DNA from: Sinorhizobium numidicum
Lineage (GTDB): Bacteria > Pseudomonadota > Alphaproteobacteria > Rhizobiales > Rhizobiaceae
Length of the DNA: 64,000 bases
Direction of reading: 5' to 3'
NCBI RefSeq assembly: GCF_029892045.1
Contig: NZ_CP120369.1
Span: 186,001-250,000 of the forward strand
The position numbers and the translations under genes were made by a program. Of this stretch, positions 9,049 to 17,943 are shown piece by piece. The notes below the pieces were generated by a model. It was given only the letters and a program-made list of their open reading frames with translations. It made no database searches and had not been told where the DNA came from. The number at the start of each line of letters is the position of its first letter. The first letter of the stretch is position 1.

Positions 9049-10155
9049 CTATACCGCCGATCTTCGAGACATCTCAGCTCCTATAATGTCATCGACAGCT
9101 GCAAGAAACCCATCCATTTGTGGTTTTGTCCCAATGCTAACGCGAATGCAATCCTCCAAACTTTCATCAGGAAGGACTGCCACGAGTATCTTTTTCCGTT
9201 TCAAGGAGGTTTGCCACCAGGTGCCGTCTCGTCCTGCTGGCACACGCGCCAGCAAGAAGTTCGCATGGGAGGGCGTTGTAGAGAACCCAAGTTGAGACAG
9301 CGCGACGCGCACGCGCTCTCTCTCAAATTTAATATGTCTGTGGTTTTCATCGTAGGCGGCGCGGTTGGCAAGTATACTGACGCCGACCGCATGGCCGATC
9401 ACATTCATGTTGAACAGGTTCTGGATGTTGCGCAGCCTCCCTATAACCTGAGGATGACCGAAGCCAAAGCCAACGCGAATGCCGGCCGCCGCATAGCTCT
9501 TCGAGAACGTTCTCAAGACCAGAAGGTTCGAATAGCGGTTAATCAGACGCAGAGCGCTGTCAGGCGCAAAGTCCACATAGGCTTCATCCAGGACGATCAA
9601 CCGGTCAGATTGTGCGACGAGGCCTTCAATATCCGCAATCGGGACAAATGTTCCGGTCGGGTTGTTCGGATTAGCCAGCAGAATGAACTTGGCCTCCTTT
9701 GCAGGACCGAAAAGCAATTTGTGTATCGGCAACAAGCAAGATTCGCCCCATTTGATTTCAAGCAATCGAGCGCCTTGCAACAGAGCGAGCTTGCGGTTGT
9801 ATGCAAAGCCAGGGGACAACATCGCGACACGGTCACCCGGGTCAAGGAATGCTTTGTATATGAGCGAAAGAAGTTCGGACGAGCCGTTACCGGCGATCAC
9901 CTGATCCGTGGAAAGGTTGTATGACGCCGCAGCTGCCTCCCTCAAGCTGATGTTGTCATCCTCTGGATATAGATACTGTCGTTCGAGAGCAGCAAGAGCG
10001 CTCTGCATTACCGCTGCCGGCAATGCAAATGGATTCTCATTTGTGTTTAGTTTGACACACCCGGCATCTGGTACCGGGCTCGACGGAAGAGAATCTAGCT
10101 GTCTGTAAACCTCCGCAAGAGACGAAAGTACGCTTTGCAGTTTTGCATCAGACAT
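9049..10155 (-). CDS. Histidinol-phosphate-type aminotransferase (class I/II, PLP)
   Basis: A 368-residue HisC-like fold-type I aminotransferase: VKLNTNENPFALP, GNGSSELLSLIYKAFLDPGD, LANPNNPTGTF, LIVLDEAYVDFAP, and FSKSYAAAGIRVGFG with the PLP-binding Lys. It would transfer an amino group between an L-amino acid (histidinol phosphate, aromatic amino acids or a specialised substrate) and 2-oxoglutarate. The start at 10155 has GGGAG upstream; the in-frame TTG at 10173 overlaps that site. Housekeeping hisC is normally chromosomal, so an extra copy next to a monooxygenase suggests a specialised pathway (inference). Confidence 0.87.
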   Translation of the reverse strand: MSDAKLQSVLSSLAEVYRQLDSLPSSPVPDAGCVKLNTNENPFALPAAVMQSALAALERQYLYPEDDNISLREAAAASYNLSTDQVIAGNGSSELLSLIYKAFLDPGDRVAMLSPGFAYNRKLALLQGARLLEIKWGESCLLPIHKLLFGPAKEAKFILLANPNNPTGTFVPIADIEGLVAQSDRLIVLDEAYVDFAPDSALRLINRYSNLLVLRTFSKSYAAAGIRVGFGFGHPQVIGRLRNIQNLFNMNVIGHAVGVSILANRAAYDENHRHIKFERERVRVALSQLGFSTTPSHANFLLARVPAGRDGTWWQTSLKRKKILVAVLPDESLEDCIRVSIGTKPQMDGFLAAVDDIIGAEMSRRSAV

Positions 10156-10581
10156 AGTTTTTCTCCCTTTCAACGCGCCGAGTATAATCGCCTTGTCCGA
10201 CTGTAACCTCTAGTAGATTACCAGTTGCAGTGCATATTATCGACTCAAGCTTTAATGGCTTGTTCTATATTGCAGCTATATCACTTCAGTAAAATCATTT
10301 GTTCGCATTCCAGCTATTGATTCCATGGATAGAACGACGTTTAGGATTTTCGATTGCTCCTGCGTTGGGCTCGAAGCCTGCCGGGGCTCTTCTTGAGCGC
10401 ACCCGGGCCGAGCCCTTATGGTCTCTGACAACGGGTGCTGGGCGGCGCGACCTCGAGCGGTTCCGGCTTTGACTGATCGGAAGGGTTTCCGCTTTAGTCC
10501 GTTTTATGATTATGGGATGGCCCGCCCTCCCGAAGCGGACCAGCTATGATCGCGCTGGTTTGAAAAGGAGAGGACGGACCA
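10156..10581. other. AT-richer gap upstream of the aminotransferase
   Basis: Bases 10156-10340 are unusually A/T-rich for the window and probably carry the promoter of the minus-strand aminotransferase; no nod box, NifA site or sigma-54 element was found. The remainder up to the IS110 remnant has no recognised content. Confidence 0.4.
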
Positions 10582-10812
10582 ATGTCGATATTTGTGCTTG
10601 GAATTGACCTCGGCAAGAACTCCTGCAGCGTTGTCGGCCTCGATGAGGCTGACGCCGTTGTCCTGCGTCGACGGCTTCGGCGGGACGGCGTTGCCGAGTT
10701 CGTTCGCAAGATGCCGCCTCTCGTTGTGGCGCTAGCGGCCAAGGCCGCCCGCATCGCCTGGGCAGTGCTGCGCAATGAATGCACCTTCGAGCCGGCGATA
10801 GCGGCGGCGTAG
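10582..10812 (+). pseudogene. IS110-family transposase, internal deletion derivative
   Basis: A 76-codon open frame that starts as an IS110 transposase (FVLGIDLGKNSCSVVGLDE, with the first catalytic Asp, then FVRKMPPLVVA) and jumps directly to the C-terminal tail of the same family (KAARIAWAVLRNE). Roughly the middle two thirds of the usual protein are missing without a stop, so an in-frame deletion joined the two ends. Confidence 0.8.
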
Positions 10813-11098
10813 GAAAGCGACGAGCATCGGCGGTCGACGAACGGCCGCGGCAATCTGCGGCATGTTAGGAAGATGGCCTGACAGTCGAACGGCAGCTTGG
10901 AAACCTGGGTGAATTGAACGGTCGTCTGGGACCGGTGTGATTATGAGGACCAGGCTGCGCGGATCTCCATCTTGGCCGAGGCGAAAATCAGAGACCGGAT
11001 ACGTTGACGCAGACTGACCAGAGGGATCTTTAAAAAAAACTTGCGGACGCGGCGGGCAATACATTCAAGGTCCTGGCTGGAGCGGAGGTCAGCATCTG

Positions 11099-11705
11099 AT
11101 GACGCGACCTCTTTCGAACGATCTTCGTGAACGTGTTGTTGGCGCCATTGAGGCCGGGGAAAGCTGCCGATCGGTGGCGGCTCGTTTCGGCATTGCCATA
11201 TCGTCGGCGGTGAAGTGGGCTCAGCGCTACCGTTTGAGTGCGTCTGTGGCGCCTAAGATGGGCGGCCACCGCAAGCATGTGCTGGAGCCGCACCGTGCAT
11301 TCATCGCGGAGCGGATCAACCAGACGCCGCATGTGTTGCACGAGCTGAAGCAAGAGCTGGCGGCGCATGGGGTTAGGTATCGCACGATACCGTCTGGCGG
11401 TTCCTGCGCCGCGAGGGGCTGCGGTTGAAAAAAAGCTGTTCGCCCTTGAGCAGGCCCGTGCTGACATTGCCCACCGGCGGCAACGCTGGCGCTCGTGGCA
11501 TCCGGTCTCAATCCGATACGGCTGGTGTTCATTGACCAAACCTCGATCAAGACCAACATGGCCCCGCTCTATGGCTGGGGACCGAAAGGCAAGCGCCTGC
11601 GCGGCTTTGCCCCGCACGGCCAAAGGCGCACGCTGACCTTCTCGGCGCTTTGCGCCACGACCGGCTCACTGCCCCGTGCGTCTTAGACGGCCCGACCCAA
11701 TCGCT
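11099..11705 (+). pseudogene. IS630-family transposase, frameshifted and truncated
   Basis: The amino-terminal helix-turn-helix half is intact (MTRPLSNDLRERVVGAIEAG, then SVKWAQRYR-like and VLEPHRAFIAERINQTP). After a frameshift near 11390 come RLVFIDQTSIKTNMAPLYGW (first catalytic Asp) and, in another frame, RHDRLTAPCVLDGPTQS, where the similarity stops and IS30 sequence begins. Confidence 0.82.
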
Positions 11706-12145
11706 CGCAATTGGCCATTGGAAGGCGATCCCCTGATCTTCAAGCGCACGCTCGGAAACGCCAATGTCACCTCGCTGGTCGAGCGCAAGAGCCGCTACGC
11801 GGTGATGATCAATGGCAGCCGCCACTCGCAGCCGCTCATCGACAAGATCATCGATACCTTCGCACTGCTGCCCGCCAGCGGTACCGAGTTTCGCGGTTCA
11901 GGGCTTTGGAAGATGGACCCGGCGCCAGGAGCTGGTTTCTGCGATCCGAACTCACCGTGGCAGAAAGGGGCGGTCGAGAGCACCGACAAGCGCATCTGCC
12001 GCTTTGTGCCGAGCGATACGGACCTTCCGCCGTCAGCCAGCAGCAGCTGGTCGCCGTTGCCCATCATCTGAACTCGCTGCCGCGCAAGTGCCTGGGCTAC
12101 CGCACGCCCCCGAAGTCTTCGGCACATTTGCGCCAATGCGGGTAA
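11706..12145 (+). pseudogene. IS30-family transposase, C-terminal half
   Basis: Begins abruptly at the end of the IS630 fragment with LAIGHWKAIP/LIFKRTLGNANVTSLVERK, then DKIIDTFA, FCDPNSPWQKGAVES (catalytic Glu region) and HHLNSLPRKCLGYRTP. It needs several frame changes. The amino-terminal half is missing. Confidence 0.82.
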
Positions 12146-12321
12146 TGCCCTACCGTCCCCTCGTCATTGTTGCACTTGTACTAGGCTCTCCAAGCAGCAT
12201 TTTCGAGACGCGACAGTCGTCGCCTCTAGGAATGCTGGTCAAACGTCAACGTTTGGAAGGAAGACTGGCGAGCGTGGCTGAGACCATTAGCGTTCGGAGT
12301 CGTCATTTTGTTTGATCACCA

Positions 12322-12600
12322 TGTCGCAGAAAGAATTGCATCGTCTTGAGCTCATCCAGCAGATTCGCGGGCGTAGCCTGACTGTCGTCGAGGCGGCCGC
12401 GCAACCGGCGTCACAGCAAGGACACCCGCAACACGGTGCTCGACCTGGTGCGTGGGCATAACGTGGATCTTGGACCGACCTGGCCGCCGAGAAGCTGATT
12501 GAACGTTACCGGATTCATAAGCAAGGAGACGCTGCGTCAGAGGATGATGGAAGCTTCGTCCCCAAAGAAGACATGGAAACCGCGTTCGCCCGCCTCTCGA
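12322..12600 (+). pseudogene. ISNCY-type transposase, N-terminal remnant
   Basis: Starts MSQKELHRLELIQQIRGRSL, typical of one rhizobial ISNCY transposase group, then across frameshifts gives DTRNTVLDLVRGHNVDLGPT and ISKETLRQRMMEA. No later catalytic part was recognised. Bases 12601-12893 hold nothing I can name. Confidence 0.55.
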
Positions 12601-12893
12601 GCGGGTGAAACGGCGGCGCGGATATTTCGACCGCAGAATGGTCAGGGCGCGTGCCGGTACGGCATATCGGGCCGATCTGACACGGTTTCTGGACGGGGCG
12701 CTGGATGCGCCGCCTCTGCCGGAGGACACCTCCTGATTTGCCAAACCGCCTCGCCTCGCCTTTCCGGTGGGGGGCGACAAGGTCTAACCGCGAGTTAAGT
12801 GAATGATGCCGATGCGAAACGATCAGCGCCGGCTCAACCAGATAAAACCCAGCTTTTAGTAGTGTCGATCCAGAGGCCAGGGAGACGTGGTGC

Positions 12894-13964
12894 TCAGGGG
12901 ATGTGACGCGCGAGATCTGCAGTCCTACCCATCAGCGCTTCCATCGGTCCTCGCGGGAAGACGCGCAGCCAAAGCACCGCGAACGTGCTTATAACCACGA
13001 TGAAGCCAAAGAGCATGGACAGGCTCCCGTCTCGACCCATATCTATTCCCACAATGTGCAGGAGATAGGCTATTCCCAAAATGTGCAGGACATAGGCCGT
13101 CAAAGACATCGAGCCGACCGCGATTATTGGCCAGACCAGCTTTCGCAGATGCGGGAGCGCATCCATGGCGAGCCAGCAAGCCGCCAAGACCATCATTGCG
13201 CAACCGGTGCTTCCCAGGATCGAGAACGTCGTCTCGCTATGAGGTGAGGCAGCCAATGGCGAGGGCTTCAAAGCGGCAGCAACAGGCAGCAAAAGCTGCG
13301 CGAGGGAGGATCCTCCATAGCCCAACACGGCCAGCGCGCCCCCGGCTAGACCAAGGCGCCAATGCATTGCTTGCGTACTAAGGCCAAGGCGCGCAATGGC
13401 CATGCCTGCGATCACGAAAGGAACCCAGGTTATCGCGGGATAAGTGCCGCTGACCATGAGCGCGGATACCGGATCGTCCGAGCTCCCGGCGGACTCAAGG
13501 CGGAAGTACACTTGCGGGAGAATCAAAGCGGTCCCCCAAGCGAGCAAGCCGAGCTGCGGTGCGCTCAGCCGATACAGCGGCAGGACCAACAAGAAAAAGA
13601 TTCCGTAGTAGTGCAGGATGACGGCGACCTGCGCATTAAGGTAGTTCAGGATTGAGCCAAGCGAGAGCAAAACAAGGGCGCGAATTGCGACTCTTGCAAT
13701 GGCCTGTCTATCGGCTACCCCCGACTTCGGCGCCGTGCGACCGGTAATCAGGACGATCGAAAAACCGGCCAATACGGCAAACAGGGCGGACGACCGTCCA
13801 TGGGTTAGTTCCATCAGATTCCCGACTAGTCCTCCTTCGCCGGGGTCGGGACCGACATGGGCGGCATACATGCCGAAGACAGCCAGGCCGCGAGCAAGGT
13901 CGATGCCGAGCAGCCGATCTACGGCTGACTCGCTCGCGCCCTGAATCGCCACGTTTTTGACCAT
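12894..13964 (-). CDS. DUF418 / heparan N-acetyltransferase-like membrane protein
   Basis: A 356-residue integral membrane protein with about ten hydrophobic segments. The amino end (DRLLGIDLARGLAVFGMYAAH, then HGRSSALFAVLAGFSIVL) matches the HGSNAT/DUF1624-type acyltransferase start, and the end (VGSMSLTAYVLHILG ... VFPRGPMEALMGRTADLAR) matches DUF418. A transmembrane acyl transfer to a small molecule or surface polymer is possible; the substrate is unknown. A 27-bp in-frame tandem duplication (13044-13097) repeats nine residues in the last helices. GGAAGG precedes the ATG. It is intact and flanked by IS wreckage. Confidence 0.8.
   Translation of the reverse strand: MVKNVAIQGASESAVDRLLGIDLARGLAVFGMYAAHVGPDPGEGGLVGNLMELTHGRSSALFAVLAGFSIVLITGRTAPKSGVADRQAIARVAIRALVLLSLGSILNYLNAQVAVILHYYGIFFLLVLPLYRLSAPQLGLLAWGTALILPQVYFRLESAGSSDDPVSALMVSGTYPAITWVPFVIAGMAIARLGLSTQAMHWRLGLAGGALAVLGYGGSSLAQLLLPVAAALKPSPLAASPHSETTFSILGSTGCAMMVLAACWLAMDALPHLRKLVWPIIAVGSMSLTAYVLHILGIAYLLHIVGIDMGRDGSLSMLFGFIVVISTFAVLWLRVFPRGPMEALMGRTADLARHIP
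13044..13097 (-). repeat. 27-bp tandem duplication inside the DUF418 gene
   Basis: Units 13044-13070 and 13071-13097 are 25/27 identical. They encode AYLLHIVGI and AYVLHILGI in succession within a membrane segment, so the reading frame is kept. Confidence 0.9.
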
Positions 13965-14215
13965 GGTGAGTTCCTTCCTTGGTTGTGTCGAATGCGGGGA
14001 CCCGCGACAGGAGAGCCGGTCGGCTGCCGTCGTCTCACCCTGAAGGGTCCAAAGATCGTGCCAATCTGGCGGATAAAGCCGGCGACAGAAGTTTATGCTT
14101 GCTGTTCAGCCCTTTAGTCTGCGGCCAACAACAGTGATCACGGCAGTGGCGGCGTTCTGCTTTCGGGCTGCTGGTCTCACAGCAGGGGAAGTTCTACGAA
14201 CTGCATGCTGCGGAG

Positions 14216-14310
14216 GGCAGGAAGCTAACCGTCTGGTTCAGGTACCAGATTGCAAATAGCAGCAAAACGCCTGCCAGAACAAAGTGAACGGACTTCCAAC
14301 GTACTTTCAT
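14216..14310 (-). pseudogene. 5' remnant of a DsbA-like gene
   Basis: On the minus strand from ATG 14310: MKVRWKSVHFVLAGV, then LLLFAIWYLNQTVSFLP and a stop soon after. This is the signal-anchor region of the intact DsbA-like gene at 31188-31892 (MRLSWKSVYFVLAGLSLL), diverged, with the catalytic domain missing. Confidence 0.75.
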
Positions 14311-15615
14311 TGCTATTCCTCGTCATTCTGGGACGACCTTGCCGCGGAGATCCGCGAACGTGCACGGCTTTCCTTCGGCGCGGTGAATTGGAGCTCCGCA
14401 CGAGAGGGATGGCATGCAATACGAACGTCTCCGCGGGGCGGCGAGCCCCGGCCGCGCTGGGCAACGACCGCCCGTCTAATCATGTTTTTGAACTGGCGAT
14501 GAAGTGCCTGCCACGTAGAGCGGGGGCACTACGACCATGATAATCTCTTGAAAGTCACAGTTATCCTGACCTCCGTTTTTGTTGGCCACCTGGCCTGTCC
14601 AGGGTGCGGGATAAGCACTCGCAAACAGCTTGCGACGACTTCTTCTCGATCGCTAAGGATTGGGGAGAACCTTGCTGTATCGTGTCTGACGAGGAACGGT
14701 TCATCACCATGGCTCTAAGGCCCAATGTCGCATGTTCGACACTAAGCGTTGTTGAGCTGGAGAACGAGTATTTGGGCGGAGAAATTATCCGCGAGTGGGT
14801 TGGTATCCTCTTCGCTAGTTCATGAAGTCTCCCGTCTGGTTGTGCCAATAACCACCCTTTTGGCAGCCGTAGCTGACAGCAGCCTGAAGCTACCGGCGAT
14901 TTGCGCAAAGGCATTCCAGCGTGGTCTCGAGTTCTCTCGATAGAACTTCCCCTCGACCCGGCAGCCCTCGGCACATTTGATGCGAAATGCTTCTCCTTCC
15001 GTTGAGCTCGCCATAGAAGCCGTTGCAGACGCCGAAAATATCACCTGCGTCTATCGATGCCGTAGCGGTGCACAAATGGGAAGCATGCGAATGATGATTG
15101 GGCAGACGAAAGGCCGACTCCTATTGCATTAAACCAATGGCGGAAAGCCAGGAACATCGCGAAGCTTTCCAGGAGCGAGTCAGGAGCGGGTGTTACACAC
15201 CCAGGCGCATGAACTGGATCGCAGAAAGCCCAAGGTCCCGTCAGTTCTCGCCAGGATTACTGAACCCGCATTGAACAGAATGGGGAAGATCATGGGTAGG
15301 TCGCAGCTGTGGCAGGTCACCTTTTCGCCGGAACGCCTCTTGTAGGGAATGCGGTCGCTTCGTGCCCGTCGCAAGCCAGAGATAGCGCCTTCCACCACCA
15401 TGATGAGCAGCACTACGGCAGCAGACCCGCTTTCTCCGAGAGTGCCGAGGCGGACAAGGCTCGCGCCGGCGTCGTTTCGACATGAGGCCACCTCACGTAT
15501 CCTTTGAACATGCAATGGCGTGAAATGTCACTGATCGACGGTTACTCCGCCTCGAGTCGTTACACCTTTGAGCGTATTTTTCGCGTAGTGACATGCATCA
15601 CCTGCCGAGCGCAGG

Positions 15616-15798
15616 TCAAGGAGGCGAGAAACCCTCATATCCAAGTTTCGCACAGCCGTAACCCTCATCGAAATTCGATGGCGGTTGCTTGCGCTTGCAA
15701 ACGCGGTTTGCATATCGGGGCTGGGTAATACCCCCACTGGTCTGCGTGCACCCCGAGATGATCGCGCACGCAAGGGCTGTCGCTACAACTATCTTCAT
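15616..15798 (-). CDS. Small putative lipoprotein
   Basis: Sixty residues with a signal peptide and lipobox (MKIVVATALACAIISGC), then a short polar tail with two further cysteines. GGAGG lies at ideal distance upstream of the ATG (15798), which argues for a real gene. It would be lipid-modified and membrane-anchored. The last residues (GYEGFSPP) lie within the duplicated block, where copy B preserves only this end, so the gene may be truncated. No function recognised. Confidence 0.55.
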   Translation of the reverse strand: MKIVVATALACAIISGCTQTSGGITQPRYANRVCKRKQPPSNFDEGYGCAKLGYEGFSPP

Positions 15799-15955
15799 GG
15801 CCGACCTCCATCGAACGATGGCTAGATCAATGCCCGCTAACGGGGCAGTTGGCTTTGACCGAGATCAATTGAGCGCGAGGTGGAGTGCGCCCCTCGAACT
15901 GGACAGATCGGGATGAGAAATTGACCGACCTACCGGGTTTCCGGAAAGAAGACCC

Positions 15956-16010
15956 ATGGCAAAATACCGCAGCCACAGCGTCGAATTAAACGCCAAGTCG
16001 TGCAGGACAG
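15956..16010 (+). mobile_element. IS3-type orfA start, copy A (truncated)
   Basis: Reads MAKYRSHSVEL and then loses similarity. The same start is present in copy B at 32549, where it runs further into an IS3-type element. Confidence 0.6.
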
Positions 16011-16224
16011 CTCGCATGCGGTGTTCGACGGTGGGACAATAACCCATCTCCCGAAAGCGGCGTTAAGAGATGCGCTTAGGGTTTGGCTTTCGCCAATGGA
16101 CGATAAGTACCGCATACTCTTCGGGAGTTTTGAACACGGCACAATCCCGGCGTCGTCTTGGCGAACCGCACGCGAAGAGCTGTACCGTCTGAGCAGAAGG
16201 ATGCAGTCGCGCCGGTGGTTGTAA
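16000..16224 (+). CDS. Hypothetical short reading frame
   Basis: Up to 74 codons, beginning inside the truncated IS3 remnant. The segment LRDALRVWLSPMDDKYRILFGSFEHG looks protein-like, but there is no recognised family and no good ribosome site, so the true start is unknown. It may be the 3' part of an older gene cut by the insertion. Confidence 0.25.
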   Translation: MQDSSHAVFDGGTITHLPKAALRDALRVWLSPMDDKYRILFGSFEHGTIPASSWRTAREELYRLSRRMQSRRWL

Positions 16225-16248
16225 GTCGGCCCATCGCATGCGGACGAG

Positions 16249-16539
16249 TCACTTGGTCCGGTCCACTACAGTTTTCAATTTCCTGAGGATGTCGGCTGCG
16301 TCTATGAAAGCGTCCCTGACCTCGTCCACGGATAGGTCGCGCGCGCGCTCTGACGACAGCCGGAGATCAATCAAAACGTCGCGCACGCTGCGTATTTCTG
16401 CGACGCCAGTCTGCCGGCGCATGTCGCGGATGGTATCGATCGAGCGGTCTAGGAGGCGGCTGATCTCGTGGTGAGTGAGTTTGTCGACCTCGTTTGCCGC
16501 CCTGACTAACTCTGCAATAAAGTCGGTCGTTAAGCACAT
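16249..16539 (-). CDS. Conserved rhizobial small protein, unknown function
   Basis: A 96-residue, charged, probably all-helical cytosolic protein (MCLTTDFIAELVRAANEVDK, LLDRSIDTIRDMRRQTG, DAADILRKLKTVVD). The ATG has AGGA upstream. It resembles small hypothetical proteins common on rhizobial plasmids, by memory only. It is the first gene downstream, about 250 bases away, of the nod-box-like sequence on the same strand, so it may be flavonoid-inducible through NodD (inference). Confidence 0.6.
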   Translation of the reverse strand: MCLTTDFIAELVRAANEVDKLTHHEISRLLDRSIDTIRDMRRQTGVAEIRSVRDVLIDLRLSSERARDLSVDEVRDAFIDAADILRKLKTVVDRTK

Positions 16540-16791
16540 GATTTCAATCCTGCAGGCTCATTCTTGCGTCGTTGACTGTCTGATGCCAACATTCCGACAG
16601 CCACGTGCCGAGGCCGGCCGCGCCGCTGAATATTCCTCCGTTGGCTGACCCTGTGCAGCTACGTGCTCGCTTCACCAACTCGCCATACTCAACCCTTTCT
16701 TGCTATTGAAGCGGTCTCATGCTGGAGCTTCGCGATCGAAGCAGCCACAAGCTCGATGCAGGCAAATGCTGCCGGTTTTGCACCATTCGGT

Positions 16792-16841
16792 AAGACTGAC
16801 AAAATTGGTTTTTTGGATGAGATCGATCCATCTCCGTTATA
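16792..16841 (-). promoter_or_regulatory. Nod-box-like NodD binding site
   Basis: On the minus strand the core ATCCAAAAAACCAATTTTGT followed by CAGTCT matches the 26-base core of the nod box (ATCNAAACAATCRATTTTACCAATCY) at 22 positions, and GATCGATCTC lies where the GATG half is expected; the most distal ATCCAY element is weak. It faces left, toward the gene at 16249-16539. Bases 16540-16791 contain no recognised gene. Confidence 0.6.
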
Positions 16842-17403
16842 GATACACCAGGTCACGCGTTGCAAGGGGTGTTGACTAGGTCTCTCGCACTGGAACCGCG
16901 TTGCTCACCCAAATGCTTGGCCGCATTCACGCAAAGCTCGGAGTAGAGACAACTATGACTACGGCGCAGCGTGGCAGCTCTGCTTTAGCACCGCAGGTCT
17001 TGGGTTTGGGAAACAGGAAACAAAGAATGGGATTTGACATCTCGCATGTCCGAGCCCCGACGATCTCGGACCAACGACATCGCCCAATGGAGCTACCCTA
17101 TTGGTTTGTAGAGATGTTCTCTTTGGTATGTACATGCGTGGTCATCCGCAAGCAAGCAAAGTCTAGAGCAGAAGCATGTTCTCCTGCTGGTTCTCGCACG
17201 ACTTCACTTCCCCCGCTGGTCGCCACGCATATCACCCGTCAGGTTGAGAAATTGCCGCCTGTCCCCTCCTTAGGGCTCGCATCACCTCAAATCTCTTGAT
17301 GGTTGCGTTCTGAATCCCCGCACCGGGCAATACCAGCGAACCGCCTAAAGGGTGACCTCGGCTTCAAAATGGCGCCACTTGAAATTTCTCACGGACAACG
17401 TCT
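16842..17403. other. Gap upstream of the NRPS operon
   Basis: Several open frames cross this stretch, but none has a recognisable motif or convincing start. Near 17510-17615 is a segment similar to 14690-14750 in the opposite orientation, a short dispersed repeat. Confidence 0.4.
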
Positions 17404-17419
17404 TGGCGAACGAATTGCA
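17404..17419 (+). promoter_or_regulatory. Weak sigma-54-like element
   Basis: TGGCGA-ACGAA-TTGCA keeps the GG-N10-GC spacing but no NifA site is found upstream. It is less likely to be the functional promoter than 17591-17606. Confidence 0.25.
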
Positions 17420-17530
17420 CGAAGCTCCTCGTCGCCAATCTGCACCCACTCGCCACCGCCGTTCATGGACATGATTCCACCGCGGGGAAGCGGAGGCCAA
17501 CCGTGCATAGTTCAGTCGGATGTTGAACAA

Positions 17531-17546
17531 TGTCGAACATGCGACA
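17531..17546 (+). promoter_or_regulatory. NifA-type upstream activator site before the NRPS operon
   Basis: TGTcgaacatgcgACA fits TGT-N10-ACA with symmetric TGTCG/CGACA ends, 45 bp upstream of a sigma-54-like element. The same 16-mer occurs in the opposite orientation at 14726-14741 within a short dispersed repeat, which weakens the case. Confidence 0.5.
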
Positions 17547-17590
17547 TGAGGCCTTAGATTCATGTTGCTGTTTATAAACCGTTTTTCGCT

Positions 17591-17606
17591 TGGCGCACTA
17601 TGTGCA
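17591..17606 (+). promoter_or_regulatory. sigma-54-like promoter of the NRPS operon
   Basis: TGGCGC-ACTAT-GTGCA matches the -24/-12 consensus at 9 of 11 positions with the invariant GG-N10-GC kept. Transcription would start near 17617, leaving a leader of about 330 bases before the NRPS start codon. Confidence 0.5.
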
Positions 17607-17943
17607 ACGTTCATCGTAAAGCCTCAGGGATTGAGAGAAAATTTGTCGCAAGCTGATTGCGAATGTCTATTCAGCACTCTTGCCACGGCCGGGTGGACCG
17701 ACCGAAGAGAAGGTCAAGAAATGTAAGGTTCCGCAAAACTCATCACAATGACAGCGCCTCAATCGGGTGAGGCTGGCGCGTTTGTGCCTGTCTACGATCC
17801 ATTCAGAGGCGGGCTCAATTGCCGGGCAATGCTGTTCATACGAGCGCCGGACATGCCTGCCCCTCGGCGGGCTTGCTCGGCGTCTACCATGGCCTGGATC
17901 AAGCGCTGGAACGCCAGGCCACCACAGGAAATCTCCTTCGTTA

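Larger units (their letters stand above)
14216..15990. repeat. Diverged duplication, copy A (partner 31811-32600)
   Basis: Three blocks match copy B in the same order and orientation: the dsbA 5' end (14216-14310), a non-coding block (about 14490-14960, containing tttttgttggccacctggcc), and a block ending in the start of an IS3-type orfA (about 15630-15990). Copy A carries extra sequence between blocks, including a roughly 120-bp insert (about 14700-14815) and the lipoprotein gene; copy B is shorter. Extents are approximate. Confidence 0.8.

Noticed and set aside
8713..9924. 403-codon plus-strand open frame
   Set aside because: It runs antisense to the aminotransferase at 9049-10155, whose motifs are clear, and has no family features itself.
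16901..17299. 132-codon plus-strand frame upstream of the NRPS
   Set aside because: No recognisable motif, odd composition, no good ribosome site; probably chance.
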